From: an uncultured Spirochaetales bacterium
GTDB lineage: Bacteria; UBP6; UBA1177
Assembly (NCBI GenBank): GCA_902774115.1
Contig: CACYHH010000001.1
Location: 186,001-250,000 of the forward strand
DNA length: 64,000 nt
Reading direction: 5' to 3'
A model generated the notes under the pieces. That model saw nothing but the letters and a program-made list of their open reading frames with translations. It was not told where the DNA came from and ran no database searches. A program made the position numbers and the translations under genes. Below are positions 42,318 through 50,762 of this stretch, in pieces (positions within the stretch are counted from its first letter, which is position 1; the number at the start of each line of letters is the position of its first letter).

Positions 42318-42353
42318 CTGTAATATCTGTAATATCTGTAGTATTTGTAATAT
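42318..42353. repeat. four tandem 9-base repeats between convergent paralogues
   Basis: Four near-identical units: CTGTAATAT, CTGTAATAT, CTGTAGTAT, TTGTAATAT. The rest of the 271-base spacer (42247-42517) holds no gene, and I see no clear terminator in it. Confidence 0.9.
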
Positions 42354-42517
42354 CCCTTAAATATCCGCTATCTCTTATCTCTGTAACGCTCAATATTGCA
42401 ATATCGACTGCTGCCGGAATAAGCAGAGTAGTAGTGGATAGTGATGAAATTGCTGATTAGGATTGAGATGTTGTCTGGTTTATTTTGGATTTTTAGGATC
42501 AGGAAAGAAAGCGGGAA

Positions 42518-45500
42518 TTATTTTTTGGAAGCGAAAACTTTGACACCTGCAAGAGCGAGAAGCGCTGCAAATGCTGCGAAAACAATGTAAAGCGTGCTGC
42601 TGTCGCTTTCTTCAACTGCTGAAATTGCACAGCCGCTGCTGTCATCGTCGCCGGAAGCGCATGAAGTCGGGTCGGTTTCGTCGCATTCATAGGTAAATTC
42701 CTTCGAAGTGAGAGGAACGCCGACAGCAGAGCCGGTACCTGTTTTTACGCTTGAAATCGTGATTCTTGCCGTTTCGCCGACAGACATTTTGAACTCGGCT
42801 TTGAAGATTAGGTATTTTTCTTCGTTTTCGCCGTACTGAAGAAGTTCGTCAAGGTCTTCGAAAGACATCTGGGTGGAGTTATCGAATGAACTTACCTTCT
42901 GAAGTACCGTGTCGCCTTCCGACTGAACGCCGTTGCCGTCTCTGTCAAGAATGAGAGAGATAGACTTGATGCCTTCGCCGAATTTTGCAAAACTGCCGGA
43001 CGTTTTGAGTTTTATCGTCTTGATTTTATCAGATGCACCGATCGATTTTGTTCTGACCTGAAGCATCTCGTGCTCGCCGTTGAAAGTTTTGTATGAAGGA
43101 ACAGGCGGATCGAACTGACCTGTGGTGAATACAAAACCTTCAAACGGTTCGAATCTGAATGTAGCGAAATCCGTTCTTTTGCCGTTTACCTCGATTTTTC
43201 CGCCTGATTTGAGCGCGAAAGATTCCGGACCTTCGATTGTCATGCTGAATTTGCCGGGCTGACCTGAAGTAGCGGTTGTCTTGACATCGGCAGTGACGAT
43301 GAAGTATGTCTTTTCAGCGGTTTTTATCTGTCTGTTTGCCGCATCGGTGATCGAGAACTCAACAGATGAGTTCTTAATTTCAGCGGTACCAAGTTCAGGG
43401 TCACCTTCATCGACTTTTGCGTTACCGTTTGCGTCTTTGAAAAGTTTGAAATTTTCCGCTTTGACATCTGCGTCTTTGTTAAATTTGAACAGCGCCTTGA
43501 CGATCTCGTAGGATTTGTCTTTGTCACCGTCTGAAAGGAGGTAGAACTGACCGAGAACGAGTTTTTCGCTCGGAGACGAGATAAGGATTTCGTTGTCGCT
43601 TCCGCTTCCCGGGCTGTCTTTGCCCATATCGAAGGAAACAGTCAAATCATTCGTTGCCAGATCGCCGCTGCCGCCTTCGGAAACACACTCGTTGTTTCTG
43701 CATTTTTTGCCGTCTTTGCAGTCTTTGTCTTCAGAACAATAGTTGTCGTTGCCTTCGATTCTGACACCGCCGCACTGAGCTTTCGGAGGAAGTTCGCATT
43801 CGGTAATAAGCGGGCATTTTCCGAGTTTGAGTCTGAGCGGGATGTTACTGTTCGAATTATACGGCATGCTGTCGCCTGTGATTACGGCAGTATTTCTGAT
43901 AACTTCGTTTTTGGAAAGGTTTGCTTTCGGTCTGACTACGAATCTTACCCATGCACCCTGGCTGCAGTAATCGGGTTCGTTGAGTTTGTCGCAGTGCTGC
44001 GTCATAACGTCGGTGATCATCTGCGGGTTGGTGTAGGGGAATCCGCCGTTTACATCGGGAACAGCCGTCCAGTCAGTTCCGTTGCCGTTTTCATCGAATT
44101 TTGTTGCGATTTCAGTTGTTCCTGCAACATATTCGACCTGAGCCGGAAGCGTATCCTGAAGCATTACGTTGCCAGCCTGGTTTTCACCCCAGTTCTGGAT
44201 TTTGATCGTGTAGTAGAAAGGTCTGTCGGAGCAGACTGCATCTTCGTCAGTCGAGCATGAGCAGTAGTCTTTCTCTCTGCCGTTCGGGGTTTTCGGGTTT
44301 GCCGGAATATCGAATTTCGGTGCTTTCGTATCAACGCTGACGACAAGAAGGTTCGTGTAAACCTGATCCTGGTTTGCGCCGATTTTGAGGTTAAGCATCG
44401 TATCGCCTTTGTTGAATTTGCCGTAGAAAGGACCGGTAGGACCTGAGTCGACCATAAGAATGTCGGCATCGATCGCGTATTCGATCGGGTTGCTCGTATC
44501 GCTTGGATTATCGGGGTTGCCGATGCACCAGTAGTTTTCACTGTCTTCCCAACTGAAAATAGAGGAAATCGAGTTGAAGATTTCAGTATAGTTGAAAGCC
44601 TGTCCCAAGCTGTCCTGATATCTCGGCGGGTTGCAGTTGTTGAAAAGAAGAGCGAAGTCGTTCGGATTGCTCTGACCGCTTACTGAAAGAGCTTCAGGTT
44701 CAGCCTGACCGAAAAGAGTTGTTCCGGTCGCGCTTGCAAGTCCGGGGTCGCCTTCAAAAACTACAAGACCGAGTTTGATGACTGCTTCAGCCGGAAGTTC
44801 GAAACCTTGAACAGGGAATGTCTCTGCCTGGAAACGGTATGCTGCGAGACCGTTGTAGAAGTAGATTTTCTTCGGATTGATGTTAGCTGAAGTGTAGACG
44901 AAAGGCATGAACCAGCCGCCGACCAAGCCGCTTGTCGTAAGGTAGTTCTGGTGATTGGAGCACTCCATACCCTTTACGTTGTAGTTACCGTAAAGAGCTT
45001 CACCTGGTTTCATACCTGCAGCTTCACCCATTGCGATGATTTCTTTCATGAAGTCGGAAACTTCGACTCTGTATGTGAAAACGCCTGTTGCTCCTGTTGC
45101 CGAATCGGCAGGCATGTTGAGAGCTTCGTATTCAAAGTTGCCGATCTGTGTCGTTGCAAGGTTGCCCTGTGTTGAAGCAGTGATTTCTCTCGAAAGAGTA
45201 ATCGAAGGATCTGATGCGTTCGTGAATGTAAGTGTTACGGAATTGTCTGTTGGACCGTTGAGATTATCCGGATCCTGCGGAGCAAGCCATACGAGGAAAG
45301 CTCTGTCAATGTCTGCATCCGGCGGGATGTGTTTCGCTTCAAGTTTATAGGTCGAGCCGATCTCCTGCTCGATGCATGTGTCTGCCTGCGGGTTGCCTGC
45401 AGTGGTGCTTGCTGATCCAGTGACCTGTTTGATCAAAGATTTGTGCATGATGAAGAAGTCCCACGCACCCTCTTCCCATTTGATTTCATTACCGTTGGAA

Positions 45501-45583
45501 TCGCGGGAGATACCGTTGCTGCCTAGTGCCGCAAAGAGCATTACCGGAACAAAAACCATAAGAACAAGTAAGAATTTTTTCAT
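42518..45583 (-). CDS. giant surface protein, paralogue of 39163-42246
   Basis: The 1,021-residue product has the same architecture as its convergent neighbour: signal peptide, long N-terminal region (WEEGAWDFFIMHKSLIKQ), DUF11-like repeat (PFYYTIKIQNWGENQAGNVM), Cys-rich EGF-like patch (CSEDKDCKDGKKCRNNEC), Ca-loop-like DANGNAKVDEGD and DRDGNGVQSEGD, and the tail SSGCAIS, membrane helix, ASKK. ATG 45583 has GGAGG five bases upstream; a GTG two codons earlier is less likely. Its promoter (45618-45645) is the best in the window. The two copies differ throughout, so the duplication is old, but the block order is fully kept. Confidence 0.82.
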   Translation of the reverse strand: MKKFLLVLMVFVPVMLFAALGSNGISRDSNGNEIKWEEGAWDFFIMHKSLIKQVTGSASTTAGNPQADTCIEQEIGSTYKLEAKHIPPDADIDRAFLVWLAPQDPDNLNGPTDNSVTLTFTNASDPSITLSREITASTQGNLATTQIGNFEYEALNMPADSATGATGVFTYRVEVSDFMKEIIAMGEAAGMKPGEALYGNYNVKGMECSNHQNYLTTSGLVGGWFMPFVYTSANINPKKIYFYNGLAAYRFQAETFPVQGFELPAEAVIKLGLVVFEGDPGLASATGTTLFGQAEPEALSVSGQSNPNDFALLFNNCNPPRYQDSLGQAFNYTEIFNSISSIFSWEDSENYWCIGNPDNPSDTSNPIEYAIDADILMVDSGPTGPFYGKFNKGDTMLNLKIGANQDQVYTNLLVVSVDTKAPKFDIPANPKTPNGREKDYCSCSTDEDAVCSDRPFYYTIKIQNWGENQAGNVMLQDTLPAQVEYVAGTTEIATKFDENGNGTDWTAVPDVNGGFPYTNPQMITDVMTQHCDKLNEPDYCSQGAWVRFVVRPKANLSKNEVIRNTAVITGDSMPYNSNSNIPLRLKLGKCPLITECELPPKAQCGGVRIEGNDNYCSEDKDCKDGKKCRNNECVSEGGSGDLATNDLTVSFDMGKDSPGSGSDNEILISSPSEKLVLGQFYLLSDGDKDKSYEIVKALFKFNKDADVKAENFKLFKDANGNAKVDEGDPELGTAEIKNSSVEFSITDAANRQIKTAEKTYFIVTADVKTTATSGQPGKFSMTIEGPESFALKSGGKIEVNGKRTDFATFRFEPFEGFVFTTGQFDPPVPSYKTFNGEHEMLQVRTKSIGASDKIKTIKLKTSGSFAKFGEGIKSISLILDRDGNGVQSEGDTVLQKVSSFDNSTQMSFEDLDELLQYGENEEKYLIFKAEFKMSVGETARITISSVKTGTGSAVGVPLTSKEFTYECDETDPTSCASGDDDSSGCAISAVEESDSSTLYIVFAAFAALLALAGVKVFASKK

Positions 45584-45603
45584 TGTCACCTCCGAAGTTT
45601 AAC

Positions 45604-45645
45604 AAAAAAAACGCTTTATTATAATGATTTCAAAAATTGAGTCAA
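45604..45645 (-). promoter_or_regulatory. strong promoter of the second giant surface protein
   Basis: Minus strand: TTGACT (45645-45640), 16 bases, TATAAT (45623-45618), AAAGCG, then eight T (45611-45604). Confidence 0.85.
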
Positions 45646-45672
45646 CTGTTAATGGAAAATAGGACGATAAAG

Positions 45673-48165
45673 TTAATCGATCGTGAGAAGCGAACAGCCG
45701 CCGCCATCTTTTTTCAACGGTTTGATGCAGGTGTTTTCAGTGCCGCATATCAGACCTTTGTTACATGTTCCGTTCGGATAGCATTCACCGCCGTATTCTC
45801 CCTGGTTGTTTTCGGGAGTTGTATTGCCGGAATCGTCGCTGTCATCCCCTGAAATATCATCTTCGTCAGCAATGTTGTTATCTTCATCTTCAATAGAATC
45901 AGAATCGTCGTTGTCAGTCAAATCGGAATCGTCGTCACTGCCGCCGCCTGCACATGTGCTTGTGTCGTAGCCGGTGCATTCATAGTTGCAGAAGGCTGTT
46001 CCGTCCGTAAAGCTGCTGTCAATTTCGGTACACGGTTTGTAATCGCCGTCGCACTCTTCGCCTTCTTCCTTTACATTGTTTCCGCAGTTCGGTTCAGGAT
46101 CGGCTTCTTTCGGAAGGATCTTGTCGTCAATGCAGCCGTAACCTTCGCGGCTCTCGTTGTATGAACATTTTGCTATACACTGTCCTTCGTAACATTCGAC
46201 TTTGCTGTTTCCGTTGTAACAGTCTTTGTTTTTTGTGCACTCCGCCGAGCAGTAGCCGTTTTTCCACTCCGCATCCCTGATACATTTAGGATTGACCGCC
46301 GTGTTTATGCAGTCTGAATCCGCTGAACACGCGTCCCCCGCTTTTCCGTTTCCGCCGTTTGAACAATCATTGTCAATAATTCCGTCGCAGTCGTCATCCC
46401 TGTCGTAGTAAGCGGTGTAGCAGCCGTCGACCGACGCAGTGGCGATACATTCGATGCAGGTTCCGTCTGTCGCGTTTCTGACCATAGCGTTTGCGTCGAC
46501 GATACCGAATCCGAAGCATGGCGAATGTTCTTTTGATCCGTCTGTGATCCAGTTGTCGTCCTGTGTCGTCCATGAACCTTCGTCGCAGCTTGCAGAGGGT
46601 TTGCGGGCGGACGATTTTACGCAGTTCATTGCACCGGAAAATGTGAGATCTGGATTCGCGGCGAGCATCAATGCAACGGCTCCGGCTGCAACCGGTGTGG
46701 CAGCGCTGGTCCCGCTCATTCCGCTTGTGTAGTCACCGTTGTTGTCAAGGCTGTCGCGAAGGTTGTTGCCGTAACCTTTGTAGGCATAACCGTATTGTGT
46801 TCCCTGAATATCGGTCGTGTTGTTTCCGGCTCCTGCCGAAATGTCGATTTCCTTGCCGTAATTCGAGTAGTCTTCCATCTTGTCGGACTCTCCGAGTGCG
46901 CTGACTGTAAGAAAATCGTTGTCTTTGAGGAAACCGTTCATGCTTGTATCGCAGTGAGAATTTCCGGCAGCCCACAGAAAAATCGTTCCCTTGCCGTTTC
47001 TTCCGTTTGATCTGCCGTAGTCGACACCTTGTGAAGTGTTGTCGTCTGCCGGAGTGTTTATGCAGTTGCCGTAATCATCCGTGTCGTCAGCGCCCCAGCT
47101 GTTGCTTACGACCCATGCGCCGTTGTCTACGGCATACTTCATTGCCTGATAATGAGCTGTGGCGAGAGCATATTCCTCAGTATCGGAAATAAGCCTGATC
47201 GGAATGATAGGACATCCCCAGCATGTGGCAGCAACACCTGCATTGTTGTTGGTTTTTGCAGCAGCGAGACCTGCACACGCCGTTCCGTGCGGAACTCCGT
47301 AATGGTCGCTGCCGTTTTCTTCGGTGTTGGGCGCACCGTCCAGATCACCTATAAAGTCTTTGCCGAGATCAGCCAGAACATTGAGATCGGGGTGGGTGAG
47401 ATCGACGCCTGTATCGACGATTGCGATTCTTACATTTTTGCCGTTTGCGGTTTCGATATCCCACGCTTCAGGCGCGTTTATCTGAGTCAAATGCCACTGT
47501 TGTGAAAAATATGAGTCGTTCGGAGTCGTAGAAAGAACTCTTCTGCGCCACAGCCAGTTCGGCTGAGCCCAGCGGACAAACTGCCGTTCAAAAAGCGAGT
47601 TGGCGATTGCGAAAGGATCGGAACCTGCCGGAAGCGAAACTGTGTAGAAATTATTTTCTTCGTCAACGATTTCAATAACTTTAAGTCCGTAGATATTCAG
47701 TATTTTTTCCTGCTCGGCTTTGCTCGTATGTTTCGGAAAAACAAGGTTCATCGTTCCGTCAAGAACGACCGGAGAGTTTTTTGCGTGATAGGTGAGGACC
47801 GGCCATGCTCCGATGCCGTTTTTTGCAAGGATATTGCGGATCTGCATCCAGTTTTTTCGGTCGGATCTGTCAAGATTGATTTTGAAAGCCCTGAAATTCT
47901 GCACATCAAAAGTTACATGCGAAATCATTTCGGAAAATTTGATTCCGTTGAAATGCAAATTCCGAAGATTATTCAGACTGACCGAATGCGGAATGGCGAT
48001 TTCATCGTATTTCTGCATGAGATACTGCGGAATGCCGTCAATGCTGTAATAGAAAGTGTCGTAAAGCCGGCCGTTTCTTTCGACAAGTTGACCGAGAACC
48101 GGTTGTTTTTCGGCTGATAAAATAAATGAAAAACAAATTATAAAAGAAAGCAGGATCTTTTTCAT
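45673..48165 (-). CDS. secreted subtilisin-family serine protease (S8)
   Basis: The 830-residue product has a signal peptide (MKKILLSFIICFSFILSA), a prodomain (to about 210) and the mature start NDSYFSQQWHL. The triad is intact: Asp251 in VDTGVD, His293 in PHGTACAG, Ser487 in GTSAATP. After the catalytic domain a Cys- and Asp-rich region (about 570-830) contains DRDDDCDGIIDNDC, several EGF-like CxxxxxCxx patches, and an Asp-rich linker, ending KKDGGGCSLLTID. The end looks like a Gly-Cys sorting motif without the membrane helix. The start at 48165 has GGAGG five bases upstream. It could process surface proteins such as the giant neighbours (inference). Confidence 0.93.
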   Translation of the reverse strand: MKKILLSFIICFSFILSAEKQPVLGQLVERNGRLYDTFYYSIDGIPQYLMQKYDEIAIPHSVSLNNLRNLHFNGIKFSEMISHVTFDVQNFRAFKINLDRSDRKNWMQIRNILAKNGIGAWPVLTYHAKNSPVVLDGTMNLVFPKHTSKAEQEKILNIYGLKVIEIVDEENNFYTVSLPAGSDPFAIANSLFERQFVRWAQPNWLWRRRVLSTTPNDSYFSQQWHLTQINAPEAWDIETANGKNVRIAIVDTGVDLTHPDLNVLADLGKDFIGDLDGAPNTEENGSDHYGVPHGTACAGLAAAKTNNNAGVAATCWGCPIIPIRLISDTEEYALATAHYQAMKYAVDNGAWVVSNSWGADDTDDYGNCINTPADDNTSQGVDYGRSNGRNGKGTIFLWAAGNSHCDTSMNGFLKDNDFLTVSALGESDKMEDYSNYGKEIDISAGAGNNTTDIQGTQYGYAYKGYGNNLRDSLDNNGDYTSGMSGTSAATPVAAGAVALMLAANPDLTFSGAMNCVKSSARKPSASCDEGSWTTQDDNWITDGSKEHSPCFGFGIVDANAMVRNATDGTCIECIATASVDGCYTAYYDRDDDCDGIIDNDCSNGGNGKAGDACSADSDCINTAVNPKCIRDAEWKNGYCSAECTKNKDCYNGNSKVECYEGQCIAKCSYNESREGYGCIDDKILPKEADPEPNCGNNVKEEGEECDGDYKPCTEIDSSFTDGTAFCNYECTGYDTSTCAGGGSDDDSDLTDNDDSDSIEDEDNNIADEDDISGDDSDDSGNTTPENNQGEYGGECYPNGTCNKGLICGTENTCIKPLKKDGGGCSLLTID

Positions 48166-48239
48166 CGCAACCTCCATTTTTAGCCGCCGCTGATTTTCTG
48201 CCGATATTTCGACATTCCGAGGCGGCAAATCAAACAATC

Positions 48240-48317
48240 AAAAAACGCCGCATTATACTCAAATTTTCATAAAATGCGAGTTGTTTTCCTTGCTAAAACA
48301 AATTCATGTCTTATACT
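48240..48317. promoter_or_regulatory. divergent promoter region, subtilase and pta
   Basis: Minus strand: TATAAT (48257-48252), GCGGCG and six T; no good -35. Plus strand (pta): TTGCTA (48290-48295), 16 bases, TATACT (48312-48317), then CGCGC. Confidence 0.6.
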
Positions 48318-48378
48318 CGCGCAAAAATTGCTCTTTAATTGTTTTGAACTTTTAATAACTTTTTTGAAGGAGAAAAAA

Positions 48379-49374
48379 ATGAATTTTATCGAAACTTTGC
48401 GTGAAAAGGCAATCAAGGTCCAGAAAACGATAGTTCTTCCGGAAGGAACAGAACCGAGAACTCTCAAGGCGACTCAGATCATTCTTGAAAAGAAGATCGC
48501 GAAACCGATCCTCATCGGAAATCCCGAAAAGATCAACGCTGCGGCAAAAGAACTCGGCGTAAAAATCGACGGTGCAAGAATAGTTGATCCGGTAAACAGC
48601 GAATATTACGAAGATTTCGTCAACACTTTCTACGAAATGAGAAAGGCGAAAGGCGTCGATATGGAAAAAGCACGCAAAATGATGGCTGACGAAGTTTACT
48701 TCGCAACGATGATGGTCAAGAAAGACGTCGCTGACGGTCTTGTAAGCGGTGCAATCCACTCGACAGGCGACACGATCCGTCCGGCACTTCAGATCATAAA
48801 GACGAAACCCGGCATCAAATCGGTTTCCAGCGCGTTCGTTATGATAGTTCCCAACTGCGAGCTCGGCAGCAACGGAATGTTCCTTTTCGGAGACTGCGCA
48901 GTCAATCCGAACCCGACATCGGCTGAACTTGCAGAGAGCGCGATCCTCACGGCCCAGACCGCAAAATCATTCTGCGACATGGATCCGAAAGTTGCACTGC
49001 TGAGCTTCTCGACATACGGCAGCGCAAAACACGAGTTCGTAGACAAAGTCGTCGAGGCAGTAAAAATCGTTCACGAAACAGCTCCCGACCTTGCAGCTGA
49101 CGGCGAGATCCAGGCTGACGCGGCAATGGTTGCAAGCGTAGGCAAGACAAAATGCCCGTCGAGCCCGATCGCAGGACAGGCTAACGTCATGATTTTCCCC
49201 GACCTTCAGAGCGGAAACATCGGCTACAAACTCGTTCAGAGACTTGCAAAGGCAGAAGCAGTCGGTCCTTTCCTTCAGGGAATCGCAAAACCGGTCAACG
49301 ACCTTTCGAGAGGATGCTCTGTTGACGATATCGTAAACGTAGTCGCTGCAACTGCGATCCAGGCTGCAAACTAA
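48379..49374 (+). CDS. pta: phosphate acetyltransferase
   Basis: The 332-residue short (class I) Pta interconverts acetyl-CoA and acetyl phosphate, for acetate fermentation or assimilation. Family strings: KTIVLPEGTEPRTLKA, KPILIGNPEKI, GLVSGAIHSTGDTIRPALQII, LLSFSTYGSAKHE and NVMIFPDLQSGNIGYKLVQRLAKAEAVGPFLQG. The start MNFIETLREKA follows AAGGAGAAAA; an in-frame extension towards 48274 is rejected. The companion ackA is not in the window. A GC-rich repeat follows 29 bases after the stop. Confidence 0.96.
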   Translation: MNFIETLREKAIKVQKTIVLPEGTEPRTLKATQIILEKKIAKPILIGNPEKINAAAKELGVKIDGARIVDPVNSEYYEDFVNTFYEMRKAKGVDMEKARKMMADEVYFATMMVKKDVADGLVSGAIHSTGDTIRPALQIIKTKPGIKSVSSAFVMIVPNCELGSNGMFLFGDCAVNPNPTSAELAESAILTAQTAKSFCDMDPKVALLSFSTYGSAKHEFVDKVVEAVKIVHETAPDLAADGEIQADAAMVASVGKTKCPSSPIAGQANVMIFPDLQSGNIGYKLVQRLAKAEAVGPFLQGIAKPVNDLSRGCSVDDIVNVVAATAIQAAN

Positions 49375-49402
49375 AATTCAAACCTCACCCGGACCTCTCA
49401 GT

Positions 49403-49439
49403 CTCTCTGCGAGAGCCAGCTCCCCTACATCAGGGGAGC
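49403..49439. repeat. double hairpin, dispersed intergenic repeat type
   Basis: CTCTC/GAGAG (49403-49407, 49411-49415) then GCTCCCCT/AGGGGAGC (49419-49426, 49432-49439). It resembles 4643-4673. About 60 bases on, ACTGAGCTTAGTCGAAG (49499-49515) resembles the sequence beside the 10762-10814 hairpin. It may help terminate pta transcription. Confidence 0.7.
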
Positions 49440-49522
49440 CGAGAAGAGGTTTCGTTTCTAAGCCTCTCCATTGTGGCGAGGGAAAATAAATCCCGATTAC
49501 TGAGCTTAGTCGAAGCAAAAAC

Positions 49523-49550
49523 TTGTTGTTTTCTTAAAACTCCTTAAAAT
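49523..49550 (+). promoter_or_regulatory. putative promoter of lipoprotein gene
   Basis: TTGTTG (49523-49528), 16 bases, TAAAAT (49545-49550), then ATTGCGG and five T. Confidence 0.55.
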
Positions 49551-49598
49551 ATTGCGGTTTTTGAGGCTGAAACATTGAATAGTTTTTGGGAGGCTGTC

Positions 49599-50588
49599 AT
49601 GAAAAAGTCTTTGATTTTTGTTTTCGTTATTTTCGCGGTTATCGCTTGCGGAAAAGAAAGCCAAAAGGAAGATGAAACAGACTGCGGCGATACAAGTGGC
49701 GATATTGAAAATCAGGAAATGTCAGACTCGGAACAAAATGATGAAGATTCCGAAATTATTGATGATTCTGGCACAACAGATGATGATTCGGATAGAAATG
49801 AAACAGAAATCAAGGAAGGCTGCATAAGTGTTTCCGGCAATTATTACGGGCTCGGCGGAGAAGGATGCAGTTATACGGTAAACGGCGGAGAGCAACACAG
49901 AGAGCCCTCTCTTTCTCACGAATGCAAACCGGATTGCGGCGATTACGACTATTCCGGCAACTGTTATGTCAGCTTCAAAGTTAAGGAGCTTGATCAGGCG
50001 TCGGACAATGTCATGATCAAAGGAACTTGTCTTGATAAAGATGGCATGGAAACCGATAAAGAGGCAATTTTGAGTTATCCGAAATACAGCACTGATCCAC
50101 AGATTCCGGAAACGCTCGTCGGCGTAGAAATCCGCAGTTTGTCCATTTCATATCCGACCGGTCAGTTCTATGCGCTGAAAACCGGTCGCGGAGAATTGAT
50201 TTTTGTTCATGCCGGAGGACTCTGGCACTGGGACATAGCACAGAATTTTATACCGGATCTAAAAGCGGAACAGAAAATCATTCCAACCTGCGAAAGTGTC
50301 TGCCTGATGTCTGAGACTTGCAACTACGAGCCGTGTGACGAGGAACCTTATTACGATTACGTCTATTTCCCGCCGATTGAGTTCACTTTTGAGGGAAAAG
50401 AACCAGTTCTGGTAAGCATGGGTGATGTTGTTGAATCGGAAGGCTGCGAATATTATCTTTTTTCCAGCAAAATGGTCGCACCGGAAGATCCGGATCAGCA
50501 GTTTTATTCAAATCCATCCGCCGAAATGCCTGCCGGAATAAGCAGTGAAATGCAATTCTACATTTTCAACATAAACGCTTTGAAGTAA
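49599..50588 (+). CDS. acidic-linker lipoprotein, unknown domain
   Basis: The 329-residue product has a leader MKKSLIFVFVIFAVIAC with lipobox VIAC, an acidic linker (about 25-75: DSEQNDEDSEIIDDSG), then a domain of about 250 residues with paired cysteines (CKPDCGDYDYSGNCYVSFKV, CESVCLMSETCNYEPC). The start is set by GGGAGG six bases before the ATG at 49599; an ATT/TTG-led extension is unlikely. The domain is not recognised. It stands alone between pta and the ABC exporter leader. Confidence 0.75.
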   Translation: MKKSLIFVFVIFAVIACGKESQKEDETDCGDTSGDIENQEMSDSEQNDEDSEIIDDSGTTDDDSDRNETEIKEGCISVSGNYYGLGGEGCSYTVNGGEQHREPSLSHECKPDCGDYDYSGNCYVSFKVKELDQASDNVMIKGTCLDKDGMETDKEAILSYPKYSTDPQIPETLVGVEIRSLSISYPTGQFYALKTGRGELIFVHAGGLWHWDIAQNFIPDLKAEQKIIPTCESVCLMSETCNYEPCDEEPYYDYVYFPPIEFTFEGKEPVLVSMGDVVESEGCEYYLFSSKMVAPEDPDQQFYSNPSAEMPAGISSEMQFYIFNINALK

Positions 50589-50670
50589 TTTTACTTGTAT
50601 TGTTTTGCGGATCCAGGCAACAAAATCACAAAATTTACCGCTTTAACTTTTTTCGATTTGTAATCAGTCG

Positions 50671-50762
50671 GATTTCTTGCTTTCCGTTTTCTTTTCCCTA
50701 TTTTTTTTCGAGTATTTTTGCGCTGAGGGGGTGAAACCATGAGAAAATTTCTGGAGGAATAA
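50671..50762 (+). promoter_or_regulatory. duplicated leader with 7-codon mini-gene (MRKFLEE)
   Basis: About 70 bases (50671-50741) closely match the leader of the 54724 gene (54658-54726), including GATTTCTTGCTTTC, TATTTTTT, TTTTTGCGCT and GTGAAACCATGA. Likely promoter: TTGCTT (50677-50682), 16 bases, TATTTT (50699-50704). The copied ATG at 50739 opens MRKFLEE and stops at 50760-50762, directly touching the ABC gene's ATG; the mini-gene contains that gene's ribosome site GGAGGAA. This looks like an old gene start captured as leader. Confidence 0.7.

Noticed and set aside
42318-42353. Possible CRISPR-like array
   Set aside because: Units are only 9 bases and directly tandem, without spacers, and no cas gene is present.
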